Source of the DNA: Eggerthellaceae bacterium
GTDB lineage: Bacteria > Actinomycetota > Coriobacteriia > Coriobacteriales > Eggerthellaceae
NCBI GenBank assembly: GCA_015062605.1
Contig: SUUI01000016.1
Location: forward strand, 1 to 43,610
DNA length: 43,610 nt
Reading direction: 5' to 3'
Shown: positions 17,936 to 27,136 of the stretch, piece after piece
How the letters are laid out: the number at the start of each line of letters is the position of its first letter
Numbering within the stretch: position 1 is the stretch's first letter
Translations under genes and position numbers: made by a program
The notes under the pieces: generated by a model
Database searches by the model: none
The model's input: only the letters and a program-made list of their open reading frames with translations
What the model was told of the DNA's origin: nothing

Positions 17936-18122
17936 CTCTTTCTTCTTCTGCCTCAAGCTCATCGAAATCGTCTTCGGGGGCAGGCCGGTCCTTGTAGATG
18001 CGCCTCGTCCTGCGCTCAAGCAGGAAAGCAAGAAGCAGCGTGACAACGAGGCAGGCGCCAACCAAGCAGGCAACACCCTCGTACGTCTCGAACAAGAACG
18101 TATAGAATTGACCGATATCCAT
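17919..18122 (-). CDS. Small single-pass membrane protein
   Basis: 67 residues (MDIGQFYTFLFETYEG start). One hydrophobic helix (VACLVGACLVVTLLLAFLL) is followed by RRTRRIYKD and an acidic tail rich in Asp and Glu. ATG 18122 is preferred over 18140 because GGAGGAG lies just upstream of it. It overlaps the kinase-like gene and so may help produce or locate it, but no function can be assigned. The family is not recognised. Confidence 0.6.
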   Translation of the reverse strand: MDIGQFYTFLFETYEGVACLVGACLVVTLLLAFLLERRTRRIYKDRPAPEDDFDELEAEEERDDKHD

Positions 18123-18177
18123 GCGCTCGGGCTCCTCCATAATACATCGAGCTATCGCATGCTCCCGCTCGCAGCAT

Positions 18178-18222
18178 GCTTAAGGCTCGCGGCAACGCGC
18201 TTAAGCCGCAAAACCTTGCGGC
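18178..18222. other. Nested inverted repeats between kinase and small membrane gene
   Basis: GCTTAAG...CTTAAGC (about 18178-18206) and GCCGCAA-AACC-TTGCGGC just right of it. No T-tract follows on either strand, so this is more likely an operator or mRNA structure in the leader of the downstream gene pair than a terminator. Confidence 0.35.
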
Positions 18223-18248
18223 AAAGTATACCCTTTTAACGTGAAGAG

Positions 18249-20645
18249 TTATCGGCTATTGCGTGAACGTTCAGGAACCTTCGTGAAGGCTGCGGCAATG
18301 ACGACCACACCAAAGACCATTGTGGGTATCAACACATTTGTTGACGGGAAAACCTGGGTTTGGCCTGAGGCAAACCATTGGGCTGCACTGATTCCTAATA
18401 GAACCACCAACAAGCCTACGATGCATGCAAATCCCGCAAGGACGCGCTTTTTCGGAGAACAGCCGAGCGCAACGACGGCTGCTGACAAGAGCCAGCTTAC
18501 GATGATGCACCATGTCTTAGGCATCATCAGCATGCCGAGCACGGCATTCTGCACCGAGGCGTTGTGGATGTGGAAGTAAGTCACAGCATCCCAATTCAAG
18601 AGATCCGCAGTCCCGAATCCGGCAAGCGTAAGCGCGACGATGATCCCATAGACCGTGGTGATGAGCGCATCAATCGTGCGCAGGCAATACCCCGAAACCA
18701 ATGGCGCGATCTGAGCGAACCCGAACGCACCCATGAAAGGGAACGCGAGTGCTGCGTTCGTTGCCGCCTTGCCATGCCGCGCGCAGGCAAACCACCATGC
18801 AACCGTAGCTATCACGAATAGCGCCCCCAGCACATACGATCCGTTCATGCATAAGGCAACTGCAAGCAGCAAGAAAGCGAGACCCGCACTCACGAAGGGA
18901 ACGAATAGGCCTACGAGCGCGAAACCTGCAAGCACGATGAGGAATATCGGGTTGTCAAAGCCGCCGAATTGCGGGATGTTCGCATACGCGATAGTCGCTA
19001 CGAACGCGCTTCCCAGGGCGGCGAAAATGCGACCCAGCACCGAAAAGACCTTGTCGCTTCTTAAACGACTGAACAGGCTGCTTTTCGGGGGTTTAGGCTC
19101 GTATTCCTCATAGTCGTCATAGGGAAGCTCTTGCTGCTCTTCGACTGCAGGCACATAACGTTCAGGGTAAGGGTCTTCATGATAAGGAGCGGGATTGGCC
19201 TCATTAGCTTCCTGTTGACGTATCTCCTTTTTAAGCTGAGCGTTTTGACGGTGCTCAGCATGGGCACGCTTTATCTTCCCTAAAAACCCTTTCAGGCCGG
19301 ATTGGCCTTCATCAGCTGTATCATTGCCCGCCAGCTCTCCTTGGGCTGCCAAGCCTAGATTGCCTGCTTCGGCTATTATCGGAAGCTGTTTGGCCATGAG
19401 GCGCTCTTCAGCAGCTGCATCGGCTGCCATCATCTGCCGGATGTCCTCGTATCCCGCATCTGGATCCCCGAGAAGGGGTGCCATCGCATCCGCGAATTCT
19501 GCAATCGAACGGAATCTTTTCTCCCGATCGGGATCGAGTGCGTAGAACAACACATCATCGGCAGCAGGGTTGAGCTCATCCCATAGATATGACGGAAGAA
19601 CTAAGTCGGTTTCGCGAATTGCCCTTTCCGCGCGCTCCAGATCCTCGAACGTCAAAGGGTTATGCGCATCAACGATGAACGGATTCTCCCCTACGAGCAT
19701 CTGGTACAGAATGCTTGCGAACGCCCACTCGTCGCAACGTGCGTCAAGCGCCTCTCTGTGCATCTGCTCGGGCGGCATGTAGCCAATCGTACCGCCACCA
19801 GCATGGCCGTATCCCTGGAAATCCGTCAGGCTCGCCAATCCGAAATCGGTCACCTTCACCTGGCCTTGGAGGTTGATCAGGATATTGTCGGGCTTGATGT
19901 CCAGATGAAGCACCTTGTTCGCGTGTGCGACTTCGAGCGCGTGCGCGACGCTATCGAACACGGCTGCGATAGTGTCGAGCGTAAGCTCGGCGTCATGAAC
20001 CGAAAGGAATTTTTTTAGCGTAATGCCTTCAACGTACTCCATAACCAGATACGCCGTGTTGCCCTCTACTCCGAAGTCATAGAGCGTCACGATGTTCTCG
20101 TCGACGAGCTTGGCGACAGCGCGCGCTTCATCGAGTCCGGGCGTTTGATCGGAAATGGCATACGAGGGTTTTAAAGAGGATTCGCTTGGAGGCTCCTGTC
20201 GCACTGGGTCCGGTTGAGCAAACCTCGCCTCCGGACGGGAATAAACCGATTCAACGCGCATCGGCTCCCTGCGCTCGATTATGGGTTCTTGCTCGATGAC
20301 CTTTGTGGGGTTCGTGCGCGCAAAGCGCTCGATCGCATCCTGCGCATCCTCCCAGGGAAGAAGGAAGATAGGTGAGCCATCTGTGCTTTGAGACAACTTC
20401 GCTTGCTGGGAGGGCGTTGGAGCCGCATGACGAGGAAGTCGCTGTTGCGCAACGATGTCTTTCTCGCGCGAAGCGAGCTCGTCGCGGCGTGATGGAACAG
20501 CTTCTTGGGGTGCGCCGAGGGAAATGCATTTGATGGCCACTTTGCGCAGGATGACCGTATCCCACGCTTCGATAACCGAAGCTGATCCTCCAGAACCTAC
20601 TTCACCGCGTGGCTCGTATTTTCCCAAGATGAGCTTTGCAGCCAC
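18249..20645 (-). CDS. Transmembrane Ser/Thr protein kinase (PknB-like) with an insertion in the N-lobe
   Basis: 798 residues. Kinase domain about 8-395: glycine loop GEVGSGGSASV, Lys39 in VAIK, then about 115 extra polar residues before the alpha-C helix LDEARAVAKL (Glu173), NIVTLYDFG, catalytic loop VLHLDIKPDN (HLD, not HRD), DFGLASL and GTIGYMPPEQ. After a helical linker and an acidic Tyr/Pro-rich stretch, about eight hydrophobic segments fill residues 540-790, so the kinase is cytosolic and membrane-tethered. No PASTA repeats are present, so this is not a cell-wall-sensing PknB. The start is GTG 20645 after AGGAAGGAAAAC. Substrates and signal are unknown; it stands alone. Confidence 0.88.
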   Translation of the reverse strand: MAAKLILGKYEPRGEVGSGGSASVIEAWDTVILRKVAIKCISLGAPQEAVPSRRDELASREKDIVAQQRLPRHAAPTPSQQAKLSQSTDGSPIFLLPWEDAQDAIERFARTNPTKVIEQEPIIERREPMRVESVYSRPEARFAQPDPVRQEPPSESSLKPSYAISDQTPGLDEARAVAKLVDENIVTLYDFGVEGNTAYLVMEYVEGITLKKFLSVHDAELTLDTIAAVFDSVAHALEVAHANKVLHLDIKPDNILINLQGQVKVTDFGLASLTDFQGYGHAGGGTIGYMPPEQMHREALDARCDEWAFASILYQMLVGENPFIVDAHNPLTFEDLERAERAIRETDLVLPSYLWDELNPAADDVLFYALDPDREKRFRSIAEFADAMAPLLGDPDAGYEDIRQMMAADAAAEERLMAKQLPIIAEAGNLGLAAQGELAGNDTADEGQSGLKGFLGKIKRAHAEHRQNAQLKKEIRQQEANEANPAPYHEDPYPERYVPAVEEQQELPYDDYEEYEPKPPKSSLFSRLRSDKVFSVLGRIFAALGSAFVATIAYANIPQFGGFDNPIFLIVLAGFALVGLFVPFVSAGLAFLLLAVALCMNGSYVLGALFVIATVAWWFACARHGKAATNAALAFPFMGAFGFAQIAPLVSGYCLRTIDALITTVYGIIVALTLAGFGTADLLNWDAVTYFHIHNASVQNAVLGMLMMPKTWCIIVSWLLSAAVVALGCSPKKRVLAGFACIVGLLVVLLGISAAQWFASGQTQVFPSTNVLIPTMVFGVVVIAAAFTKVPERSRNSR

Positions 20646-20700
20646 CGTTTTCCTTCCTGATGCACGCGCGCTGTGATTATCTGTCTTTTACGCACATCGA

Positions 20701-20723
20701 GCGAAAGGGTTGAGCCCTTTCGC
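20701..20723 (-). terminator. Hairpin downstream of guanine deaminase, possible terminator
   Basis: GCGAAAGGG and CCCTTTCGC with a 5-nt loop, 57 nt after the stop at 20780. There is no T-tract, so the call is tentative. Confidence 0.45.
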
Positions 20724-20779
20724 CCTCAGTATACAAGTTTGCAGCCGCATACCTGGTCAAAACCACGAAACGCTCTCTT

Positions 20780-22162
20780 TTACGTGGCATCCTTGTCGCG
20801 AACCAGCTTGCCTTGGCAATAGATCTGGCGGATGTTCTCGGGCGTTGAGAGGTAAAGGATGCGAGCCAAACGATCTGCAGGCGAATTGAATACGCCGAAG
20901 CCCGTCAGGTTGGAATCAGGCAGCTTGGTGTCGATGACTTGCAAATCGAACGCACGACCAGGCTCGAATGTTCCCACGGGCAGACCGAGCGCTTCTCCGC
21001 CGCCGGCGGTCGCCATCCAGAATGCATCGACAAGCGAAACACGCGTATTGTTGCCGAGACCGCCGCGTCTGTCTTCCGGCAGCATGGCATCGACGCCCGT
21101 TTCGAGCAGGCGAGAGACGAGCACAGCTTGACGGATATTCTCGTACATGCTCGGGCTGTATCCTCCCGAAATGTCAGTACCTATGCCGACACGGATACCC
21201 TGTCTGCGGAAACGCGCAATCGGCGCGACAGCGCTCGAGAAATACGAGTTCGCCATCGGGCAATGGGCGATAACCGCTCCGACCTTAGCGAACAGCTCTC
21301 CTTCTTCTTCGGTGAGGTATGGGCAATGAGCCATGATGGACCGCTCATTGACAAGTCCGAAATCATAGAGCACGTACGGGTCGGTTTTACCGAAACGCTC
21401 GTATACGACATCGTGCTCCCATTGGCCTTCATTGCAGTGCGTCTGGATATATGCCCCTGTCTCGGCAGCAAGATCTCCCAAGCCCTTGAGCACCTCGTCA
21501 GTGCAGCTTGGAACGAAGCGCGGTGTGATGACTGGCCATACGCCAGCCCAGCTCGAACGCCCGATATCTTCGACCTCATGGATAAGCGTCTCGGTGTCAA
21601 CGACAGCTTGGGCGGCAGAAGCATCGCGATAATAATCTGGATTGGCATTCGGGTCGTCCATGACGGTTTTACCAACCAACGCGCGCTGGCCCTTGTCGGA
21701 GCAGATCTGCGCAAGCTGGATGCTGGATTCCAGATGCGCACTGCCCAAATACACCGTCGTCGTCGAACCACGTGCGATCAGCTGCTCGACCAGATGTTCA
21801 TAGACCTTGCGGCTGAATTCCAGATCCTTGAATTTAGATTCAAGAGGGAACGTACGCTGCTCGAGCCATAAATACAGCGGTTCATCGAGAGCGAGAGAAG
21901 CCTGCGGCCATTGCGGAGCATGCACGTGGATGTCAACAAAACCCGGGAGGCCATAGCGGTCGAAACCCAACTCTACCAGAATGTTTTGGTCACGATATTC
22001 GCGTAAAAGACTCGGCTGCTCCGGATCGTTGCGTTTGACGACGCGCTCGATATAGCCCTTGTCGTTTACTTCGATGAGCGCAAATTCCAAGAACTCGAAT
22101 TCGCCGTATACAGGAGCATGGAAAAACGATCCGTAGAACGCTTTCACTACTTCGCGATTCAT
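20780..22162 (-). CDS. guaD: Guanine deaminase
   Basis: 460-residue amidohydrolase that turns guanine into xanthine and ammonia. PGFVDIHVHAPQW holds the metal-binding HxH and the family's HAPQ signature; QTHCNEGQWE, MAHCPYLTEEEG and GIGTDISGGYSPSM carry the other metal ligands and the catalytic Asp. Length is typical. ATG 22162 follows GGAGAGGGAT. It lies next to adenine deaminase and xanthine phosphoribosyltransferase on the same strand. Together they turn guanine and adenine into xanthine and hypoxanthine and salvage xanthine to XMP. Confidence 0.92.
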   Translation of the reverse strand: MNREVVKAFYGSFFHAPVYGEFEFLEFALIEVNDKGYIERVVKRNDPEQPSLLREYRDQNILVELGFDRYGLPGFVDIHVHAPQWPQASLALDEPLYLWLEQRTFPLESKFKDLEFSRKVYEHLVEQLIARGSTTTVYLGSAHLESSIQLAQICSDKGQRALVGKTVMDDPNANPDYYRDASAAQAVVDTETLIHEVEDIGRSSWAGVWPVITPRFVPSCTDEVLKGLGDLAAETGAYIQTHCNEGQWEHDVVYERFGKTDPYVLYDFGLVNERSIMAHCPYLTEEEGELFAKVGAVIAHCPMANSYFSSAVAPIARFRRQGIRVGIGTDISGGYSPSMYENIRQAVLVSRLLETGVDAMLPEDRRGGLGNNTRVSLVDAFWMATAGGGEALGLPVGTFEPGRAFDLQVIDTKLPDSNLTGFGVFNSPADRLARILYLSTPENIRQIYCQGKLVRDKDAT

Positions 22163-22192
22163 ATCCCTCTCCGTTCACAACTAATTGGAAGG

Positions 22193-22226
22193 CGGGGCGC
22201 CTGCATGTTTTTGTGCAGGCGCCCCG
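22193..22226 (-). terminator. Strong hairpin downstream of adenine deaminase
   Basis: 13-bp perfect stem (CGGGGCGCCTGCA / TGCAGGCGCCCCG) with an 8-nt T-rich loop, 15 nt past the stop. The minus strand lacks a long T-tract after the stem, but the position fits a terminator. Confidence 0.75.
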
Positions 22227-22240
22227 TCTGATAAAGCGCA

Positions 22241-24010
22241 TTATTCGGCAACGCCGAGAATCGGATCCTCGATTTGCATGGTCAGCACGTTGATGAAACC
22301 ATGGTCGGTGATGGCCAAAGTCGGCAGTGCGGCCAAGCAGATGAACGACAGGAACATGCAGGTGATCGGGATGATGCAACCGCGCTCGGCAAGCGCGGCG
22401 TTCAGCTCTTCCTTCTCGGCTGCAAGTTCTTCGCAGGACAGGTCGGACAGAAGACCGCACACGGGATACGGAATATCCTTCACGACTTCGCCGTTCTCAA
22501 CGAAGCACTGACCGCCTTGGATGTCGACCAAGTGGTTGACGGCGACTGCCATGTCCTCGAAATTCGTGCCCATGACGATGATGTTGTGATTGTCATGGCC
22601 GACTGTCGAAGCGATGGCGCCGCTCTGCAGATGGAAGCCGCCCATGAACGCCTTGCCGATGTTGCCGTTCTTGCCGTAGCGCTCGACTTGGGCGATGTAC
22701 AAGACGTCTTGCGAAACGTCACATTGCACGTAACCGTCCACGACATCCAGCTCGACCTCGCGCGGTTGCGTGATCGGAATCCACGGCAGCGTATCCATGC
22801 ACTTGACCTTGACCTTCTTGGCGCCTTCGGGAGCGGCCATCTTGAAGCTATCGGGCGTGATGGGGTTCAGGAGCGTGCACGTGTTCAGGACGCACGGCTT
22901 GTGCTCGGCAACGGGATAATGAACGAGCGACTCGCCGTTCTCGGCGACCTTCTTACCCGCTGACCACGTAGCCTTGACCTCGAAGGTCTCAGCCGTATCG
23001 CCTGCAACGAGGTTGATGTCGGCACGCTTTCCCGGAGCAAGGCCACCGATGGTGCGGCCCATGTGGAAACTGCGAGCCGCATTGACAGTGACCATTTGAA
23101 TTGCCTTGATGAATGGCAAGCCTGCCTCGAGGGCAACCTTGATGTGGTGATCCATATGACCAGTATGAGCGAGGTCGATGCAATGCAGGTCATCGGAGAC
23201 GATGGAGGCGAACGTGGTGTCGACGCCGCTCTCAACCACGTATTTCACTTGGTCGGCAAGCGTACGAGCCGCAGAGGATTCGCGTAGCATCGCGTAGCAG
23301 CCGCCACGCAGGCGCTCGACGATTTCCGGACCGTCGAGGGCTTCGTGGTCGTTATTCACGCCGGCAGCAAGGCAAGCATTCAGCGCCGGACCCTTCATGT
23401 CGGGCAGGTGACCCGCTGCGACCAGTCCAGGCTTCTTCACAGCATCGATAGAATCCAGAAGGTCGGGGAAGCCAGCGAGAATGTAATGGCCGACGACCTC
23501 GGAAATGCCGACTGCGTCCTCACGCTCGAGCGCCTTCTTGATGATTTCGGCATTGAACACGCCACCGGAAGTCTCGAGCAACGGCGAGAACGGAACGTGC
23601 GAAGGAACGACGAAGAACATGTTCAGATCGGTGATCTCGTTCTCCTCGATGATTGCCTCGATACCCTCAAGACCGGACACAACGCCGATCTCGTGCAGGT
23701 CGGTCATGATCGTAGTGGTGCCATGCTTGAGCACAGCCTCGGCAAACGAACGGATGGACAAATCGGAGCTTTCGGGGTGGACGTGCGCGTCGATGAAGCC
23801 CGGCGTGATGAACATGCCACCTGCATCGACAACCTGCGTGGACGCACCCTTGCAATACTCCACGTCACCGACCGCGGCGATCCTATCGTCAACAATCGCG
23901 ACGCCACCATCGTAAATCTCGCCCGTGTAGACGTTGACGATTTTGCCATTTTCGATGACAACGTCAGCCGGGCCCTTTCCGCCAGCAACTGCCAGCAACT
24001 TCATGTTCAT
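22241..24010 (-). CDS. ade: Adenine deaminase
   Basis: 589-residue amidohydrolase of the bacterial adenine deaminase (Ade) type, converting adenine to hypoxanthine. ITPGFIDAHVHPESS carries the HxH metal ligands; AAGHLPDMKGPALNACLAAG, NNDHEALDG and SDDLHCIDL supply the remaining metal and base residues. The C-terminal domain from about 400 is the Ade-specific beta domain (TVGHDNHNIIVMGTNFEDMA). I chose ATG 24010, preceded by GGAGGATTCGA, and not the long frame to 24277, which is the shadow of xpt. Confidence 0.93.
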   Translation of the reverse strand: MNMKLLAVAGGKGPADVVIENGKIVNVYTGEIYDGGVAIVDDRIAAVGDVEYCKGASTQVVDAGGMFITPGFIDAHVHPESSDLSIRSFAEAVLKHGTTTIMTDLHEIGVVSGLEGIEAIIEENEITDLNMFFVVPSHVPFSPLLETSGGVFNAEIIKKALEREDAVGISEVVGHYILAGFPDLLDSIDAVKKPGLVAAGHLPDMKGPALNACLAAGVNNDHEALDGPEIVERLRGGCYAMLRESSAARTLADQVKYVVESGVDTTFASIVSDDLHCIDLAHTGHMDHHIKVALEAGLPFIKAIQMVTVNAARSFHMGRTIGGLAPGKRADINLVAGDTAETFEVKATWSAGKKVAENGESLVHYPVAEHKPCVLNTCTLLNPITPDSFKMAAPEGAKKVKVKCMDTLPWIPITQPREVELDVVDGYVQCDVSQDVLYIAQVERYGKNGNIGKAFMGGFHLQSGAIASTVGHDNHNIIVMGTNFEDMAVAVNHLVDIQGGQCFVENGEVVKDIPYPVCGLLSDLSCEELAAEKEELNAALAERGCIIPITCMFLSFICLAALPTLAITDHGFINVLTMQIEDPILGVAE

Positions 24011-24056
24011 TCGAATCCTCCTTGCTCCTACTCCCGTTTTTCCATTACCTATGAAA

Positions 24057-24084
24057 ATGCCGCCTGCACACAGCAGACGGCATC
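24057..24084 (-). terminator. Intrinsic terminator of xpt
   Basis: ATGCCGTCTGC (minus strand) pairs with GCAGGCGGCAT with one G-U, followed by TTTTCAT. Confidence 0.75.
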
Positions 24085-24089
24085 TGACG

Positions 24090-24668
24090 CTAATGCCTGA
24101 ACACGATTTCGCCCGTAGCCGCATCCATCGACTCGACGATAGCGAGCGATTCCACGCGGTATCCACGGTCCCGCAACTCCTGGCCCCCCTTTTGGAAGCC
24201 CTTCTCGACTGCGATACCGATACCCTCGATCGTTGCTCCTGCCTGTTCGACCAAATCGACAAGGCCGAGCGCCGCACAGCCGTTCGCCAGGAAATCGTCG
24301 ATGATCAGCACGTGGTCGTCTGCTGTGAGAAAGCGAGCTGACACGATGACATCGTACACACGCTTGTGTGTGAACGACTCGACTTTTGTGGCGTATAACG
24401 TGCCGTCAAGGTTGACGCTTTGGGCTTTCTTGGCGAAAAGCACGGGAACATGGAAATAACGCGCTGTAATGGACGCGATGGCGATGCCGCTCGCTTCGAT
24501 GGTGAGGATCTTAGTGACAGGAGCGTCCGCGAAACGCCGCGCGAACTCCGCGCCAAGCTCCTCGAATAGGTCGATATCGAGCTGGTGGTTGAGGAAGTTA
24601 TCGACCTTGAGGATATTGCCTTCTCGGACGATACCGTCACGGCGAATTCGCTCTTCAAGCAGCTCCAT
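24090..24668 (-). CDS. xpt: Xanthine phosphoribosyltransferase
   Basis: 192-residue type I phosphoribosyltransferase making XMP from xanthine and PRPP. The order [31 protein letters not shown] (substrate hood typical of Xpt) and [20 protein letters not shown] (PRPP-binding motif) is specific for this family. ATG 24668 follows GAGGGGTGGTT; an in-frame GTG at 24674 is less likely. The upstream region does not show the conserved core of a purine riboswitch that often controls xpt elsewhere. Confidence 0.94.
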   Translation of the reverse strand: MELLEERIRRDGIVREGNILKVDNFLNHQLDIDLFEELGAEFARRFADAPVTKILTIEASGIAIASITARYFHVPVLFAKKAQSVNLDGTLYATKVESFTHKRVYDVIVSARFLTADDHVLIIDDFLANGCAALGLVDLVEQAGATIEGIGIAVEKGFQKGGQELRDRGYRVESLAIVESMDAATGEIVFRH

Positions 24669-24791
24669 AACCACCCCTCAAGTGCTTGTTTTTCTCACGT
24701 GTCAAGTGTACTTCACAAGACGTGCGAAGTCCATGATTTGAACAACGACAAACCCTGTTCCAACGCAAGAATCAAGCATCGGACAGCAGGC

Positions 24792-24816
24792 GGTTTACGC
24801 GGTTACCGCATAAACC
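24792..24816 (-). terminator. Hairpin overlapping the thiD stop codon
   Basis: GGTTTA-c-GCGG-TTA-CCGC-a-TAAACC, with the thiD stop in the loop. There is no T-tract; it may be a weak terminator or an mRNA 3'-end structure. Confidence 0.35.
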
Positions 24817-25630
24817 AGAAATGGTCGAGAGGGCCGCTTCCTTTGCCGAGGTCAAGCCATGCTTCCAGCGCATTTGTCAGGTATTCTTTAGCCTTACCAA
24901 CGGCCTTGAGCACGTCGTAGCCCGAAGCAAGGCCGGCGGCAATCGCGCTCGACAGAGTGCAACCCGTGCCGTGCGTATTAGGGTTGTCCACCCGCACGCC
25001 GTAGTACCACACAGCAGAGCCGTCTGGCAGGCAGAGCACGTCATCCGCGCACACTCCCGCTTCGTTTTCGGGACGTTCAGGCCCTCTCAGCCCGTGTCCG
25101 CCTTTGACGAGCACGGCTGCGCCGCACGCATCCGACACGAGCCGACCCGCGCGGACCGCATCGTCGGCTGTACGGATTTCGAAACCGGCCAGCACCTGCG
25201 CTTCCGCAAGGTTGGGCGTGATGATATCGGCATGGGGGAAAAGATATGTGCGCATTGCCTCAACGGCGCCATCCGCGGCAAGCGCCGATCCACTCGTCGC
25301 CACCATTACAGGGTCAACCACGATGTTTTCGGCTGCATGCTCTTTGAGCGACTCACCGATGACCCGAGCGATCTCGGCCGATGAAACCATGCCGACTTTG
25401 ATCGCGTCGGGACGGATATCGGCAAAGACAGCATCGATTTGGGCTTTCACAATGTCAGGCGGAATATCGTGAACGGCAGTCACGCCCATGGTGTTTTGCG
25501 CGGTGATGGCAGTGACGGCCGTTTGGGCGAACAACCCCATAGCCTGAATGGCTTTGATATCGGCTTGGATTCCTGCACCACCGCTTGAATCAGAACCAGC
25601 GATGCTCAATACGCTTTTCAGGGTGCTCAT
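24803..25630 (-). CDS. thiD: Hydroxymethylpyrimidine (phosphate) kinase
   Basis: 275-residue ribokinase-fold enzyme that phosphorylates HMP and HMP-P for thiamine synthesis. LSIAGSDSSGGAGIQADIKA is the N-terminal substrate motif, DPVMVATSGSAL and ITPNLAEAQVLA are the ATP-side strands, and NPNTHGTGCTLSSAIAAGLA is the anion hole with the catalytic residues. ATG 25630 overlaps the thiE stop by 4 nt (ATGA) and follows GAAAGGACC. It is the last gene of the cytX-thiM-thiE-thiD operon. Confidence 0.95.
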   Translation of the reverse strand: MSTLKSVLSIAGSDSSGGAGIQADIKAIQAMGLFAQTAVTAITAQNTMGVTAVHDIPPDIVKAQIDAVFADIRPDAIKVGMVSSAEIARVIGESLKEHAAENIVVDPVMVATSGSALAADGAVEAMRTYLFPHADIITPNLAEAQVLAGFEIRTADDAVRAGRLVSDACGAAVLVKGGHGLRGPERPENEAGVCADDVLCLPDGSAVWYYGVRVDNPNTHGTGCTLSSAIAAGLASGYDVLKAVGKAKEYLTNALEAWLDLGKGSGPLDHFWFMR

Positions 25631-26280
25631 ACAAAGGTCCTTTCACACTGCTTTCTTAATGTTGCTGCTGCTTTTTTACAATCAGGGGCTGCGAAAATGG
25701 CCGAAACAACTGCGGCACCAACCATACCCGTCCCCTTAAACTGTGCGATCGTGGACGCATTGAGGCCGCCGATGCCGACTACGGGGATGTCTACCACCCT
25801 GCAAATCTCGCACAGCTCCTCTTTGGTCACATCTACCGCTTCGGGCTTGGTTGCCGTAGGGAGGAGCGCACCGACGCCCAAGTAGTCTGCTCCTGCCTGC
25901 TGCGCCGCGAGTGCCTGGGCGACCGTCTGTGCGGAAACGCCGACGATCTTGTCCGGACCCAGCAGCGCTCGCGCCTTTTCACAAGCCATATCGGATTGGC
26001 CCACATGGACGCCATCTGCATCGATGGCTAGGGCAACGTCGACGTTGTCGTTGATTACGAAGGGCACGCCCGCCTGCTCGCAGATAGGCTTGAGCTCACG
26101 AGCAAGAGCTAAAAACTCATCAGGCGAGACGTTCTTTTCACGCAGCTGAACGAAAGTCGCACCTCCATCGATAGCCTCCTGAACGCAACTCGAAAGATTG
26201 CGCCCGCAAAGCCAAGAACGATCGGTGATCGCGTATAAGAGCAGATGCTCGCGTAAACCCTGCACAGAAAAGCTTGTCAT
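25627..26280 (-). CDS. thiE: Thiamine-phosphate synthase
   Basis: 217-residue TIM-barrel enzyme that condenses HMP-PP with hydroxyethylthiazole phosphate into thiamine phosphate. GATFVQLREKN (diphosphate site), PFVINDNVDVALAIDADGVHVGQ, VGVSAQT and DYLGVGALLPTATK are diagnostic motifs in the expected order. ATG 26280 lies just after the thiM stop; an upstream in-frame ATG at 26292 would place the start on the ribosome binding site of the gene itself. It overlaps thiD by 4 nt. Confidence 0.95.
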   Translation of the reverse strand: MTSFSVQGLREHLLLYAITDRSWLCGRNLSSCVQEAIDGGATFVQLREKNVSPDEFLALARELKPICEQAGVPFVINDNVDVALAIDADGVHVGQSDMACEKARALLGPDKIVGVSAQTVAQALAAQQAGADYLGVGALLPTATKPEAVDVTKEELCEICRVVDIPVVGIGGLNASTIAQFKGTGMVGAAVVSAIFAAPDCKKAAATLRKQCERTFV

Positions 26281-26281
26281 T

Positions 26282-27115
26282 CTATTGCACATCCTCTACC
26301 AAGGCACGGTTGGCAAGCGTCTCACCATCCAGTTTATACAGGGCATCGATCAGGTAGGTGCGGAAGCTTAAGTTGCCATCGAGCTCGCCCATGCGCTCTT
26401 CTGCAAGATTTCCCGCGACCCCCGTTGTGCACACGGCGCCCAGCGCAGCGAGCAATGCATCATCATTTGCAACAGCAAAGGCCCCCGTGATGCACGAGAG
26501 CATGCAGCCCGCGCCCGTGATACGTCCTTGAAGCTTACTGCCGTTGCGCACGGCGAAGGATCGCGTGGAATCTGCCACGATATCGATAGGCCCAGTGATG
26601 GCTACGACTGAACCCGTCCGCGCTGCGAAATCGCGCGCGAACGCAGCGCTGGCTTCCAAGTTCTCGTCAGTAACGATGTCATCCGGGCACACGTCGACTC
26701 CTCGCGTAGACGCCGCACCGTTTGCCAGCGCCTTGATTTCGCTGATATTGCCTCGAACGATGGCAATCGGATAGGCATCGAGGAGGTCGGCTGCCGTCTG
26801 CGTGCGTAAGGCCGAGGCTCCGGCTCCTACAGGATCGAGCACAATGGGGTGTCCCAACTCCGTAGCCACCTTTGCTGCTTCGTGCATGCCTGCAATCGTG
26901 CTTTGATTCAGCGTGCCGATATTGATGACCAGGCCTCCGCAGATGGTCTGGATGTCTCCCACATCCAGCGGCTCGTCGCTCATAATCGGACTCGCATCGA
27001 TTGCAAGCAGAGCGTTCGCGCAATCGTTTACGGTCACGTAGTTCGTGATGTTATGAACGAGAGGATGCGTGGTGCGCACCCTTTCCAGAGATGTCTTGAT
27101 GCTAGTAGTGTCCAT
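26282..27115 (-). CDS. thiM: Hydroxyethylthiazole kinase
   Basis: 277-residue salvage kinase phosphorylating 4-methyl-5-(2-hydroxyethyl)thiazole. HPLVHNITNYVTVNDCANALLA is the family N-terminal signature; VLDPVGAGASALR and GRITGAGCMLSCITGAF are the substrate and phosphate loops, the latter containing the catalytic Cys of ThiM. ATG 27115 follows AAAGGAGCC. With thiE and thiD it completes salvage of both halves of thiamine; no de novo thiC or thiG is in the window. Confidence 0.95.
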   Translation of the reverse strand: MDTTSIKTSLERVRTTHPLVHNITNYVTVNDCANALLAIDASPIMSDEPLDVGDIQTICGGLVINIGTLNQSTIAGMHEAAKVATELGHPIVLDPVGAGASALRTQTAADLLDAYPIAIVRGNISEIKALANGAASTRGVDVCPDDIVTDENLEASAAFARDFAARTGSVVAITGPIDIVADSTRSFAVRNGSKLQGRITGAGCMLSCITGAFAVANDDALLAALGAVCTTGVAGNLAEERMGELDGNLSFRTYLIDALYKLDGETLANRALVEDVQ

Positions 27116-27136
27116 GCAGGCTCCTTTCGTTTTCTT

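Noticed and set aside
22241-24277. N-terminal extension of adenine deaminase to 24277
   Set aside because: The extra 89 residues are the out-of-frame shadow of xpt and its terminator; GGAGG before ATG 24010 marks the start.
24675-24802. Purine riboswitch upstream of xpt
   Set aside because: I could not find the conserved three-way-junction core sequences on the minus strand.
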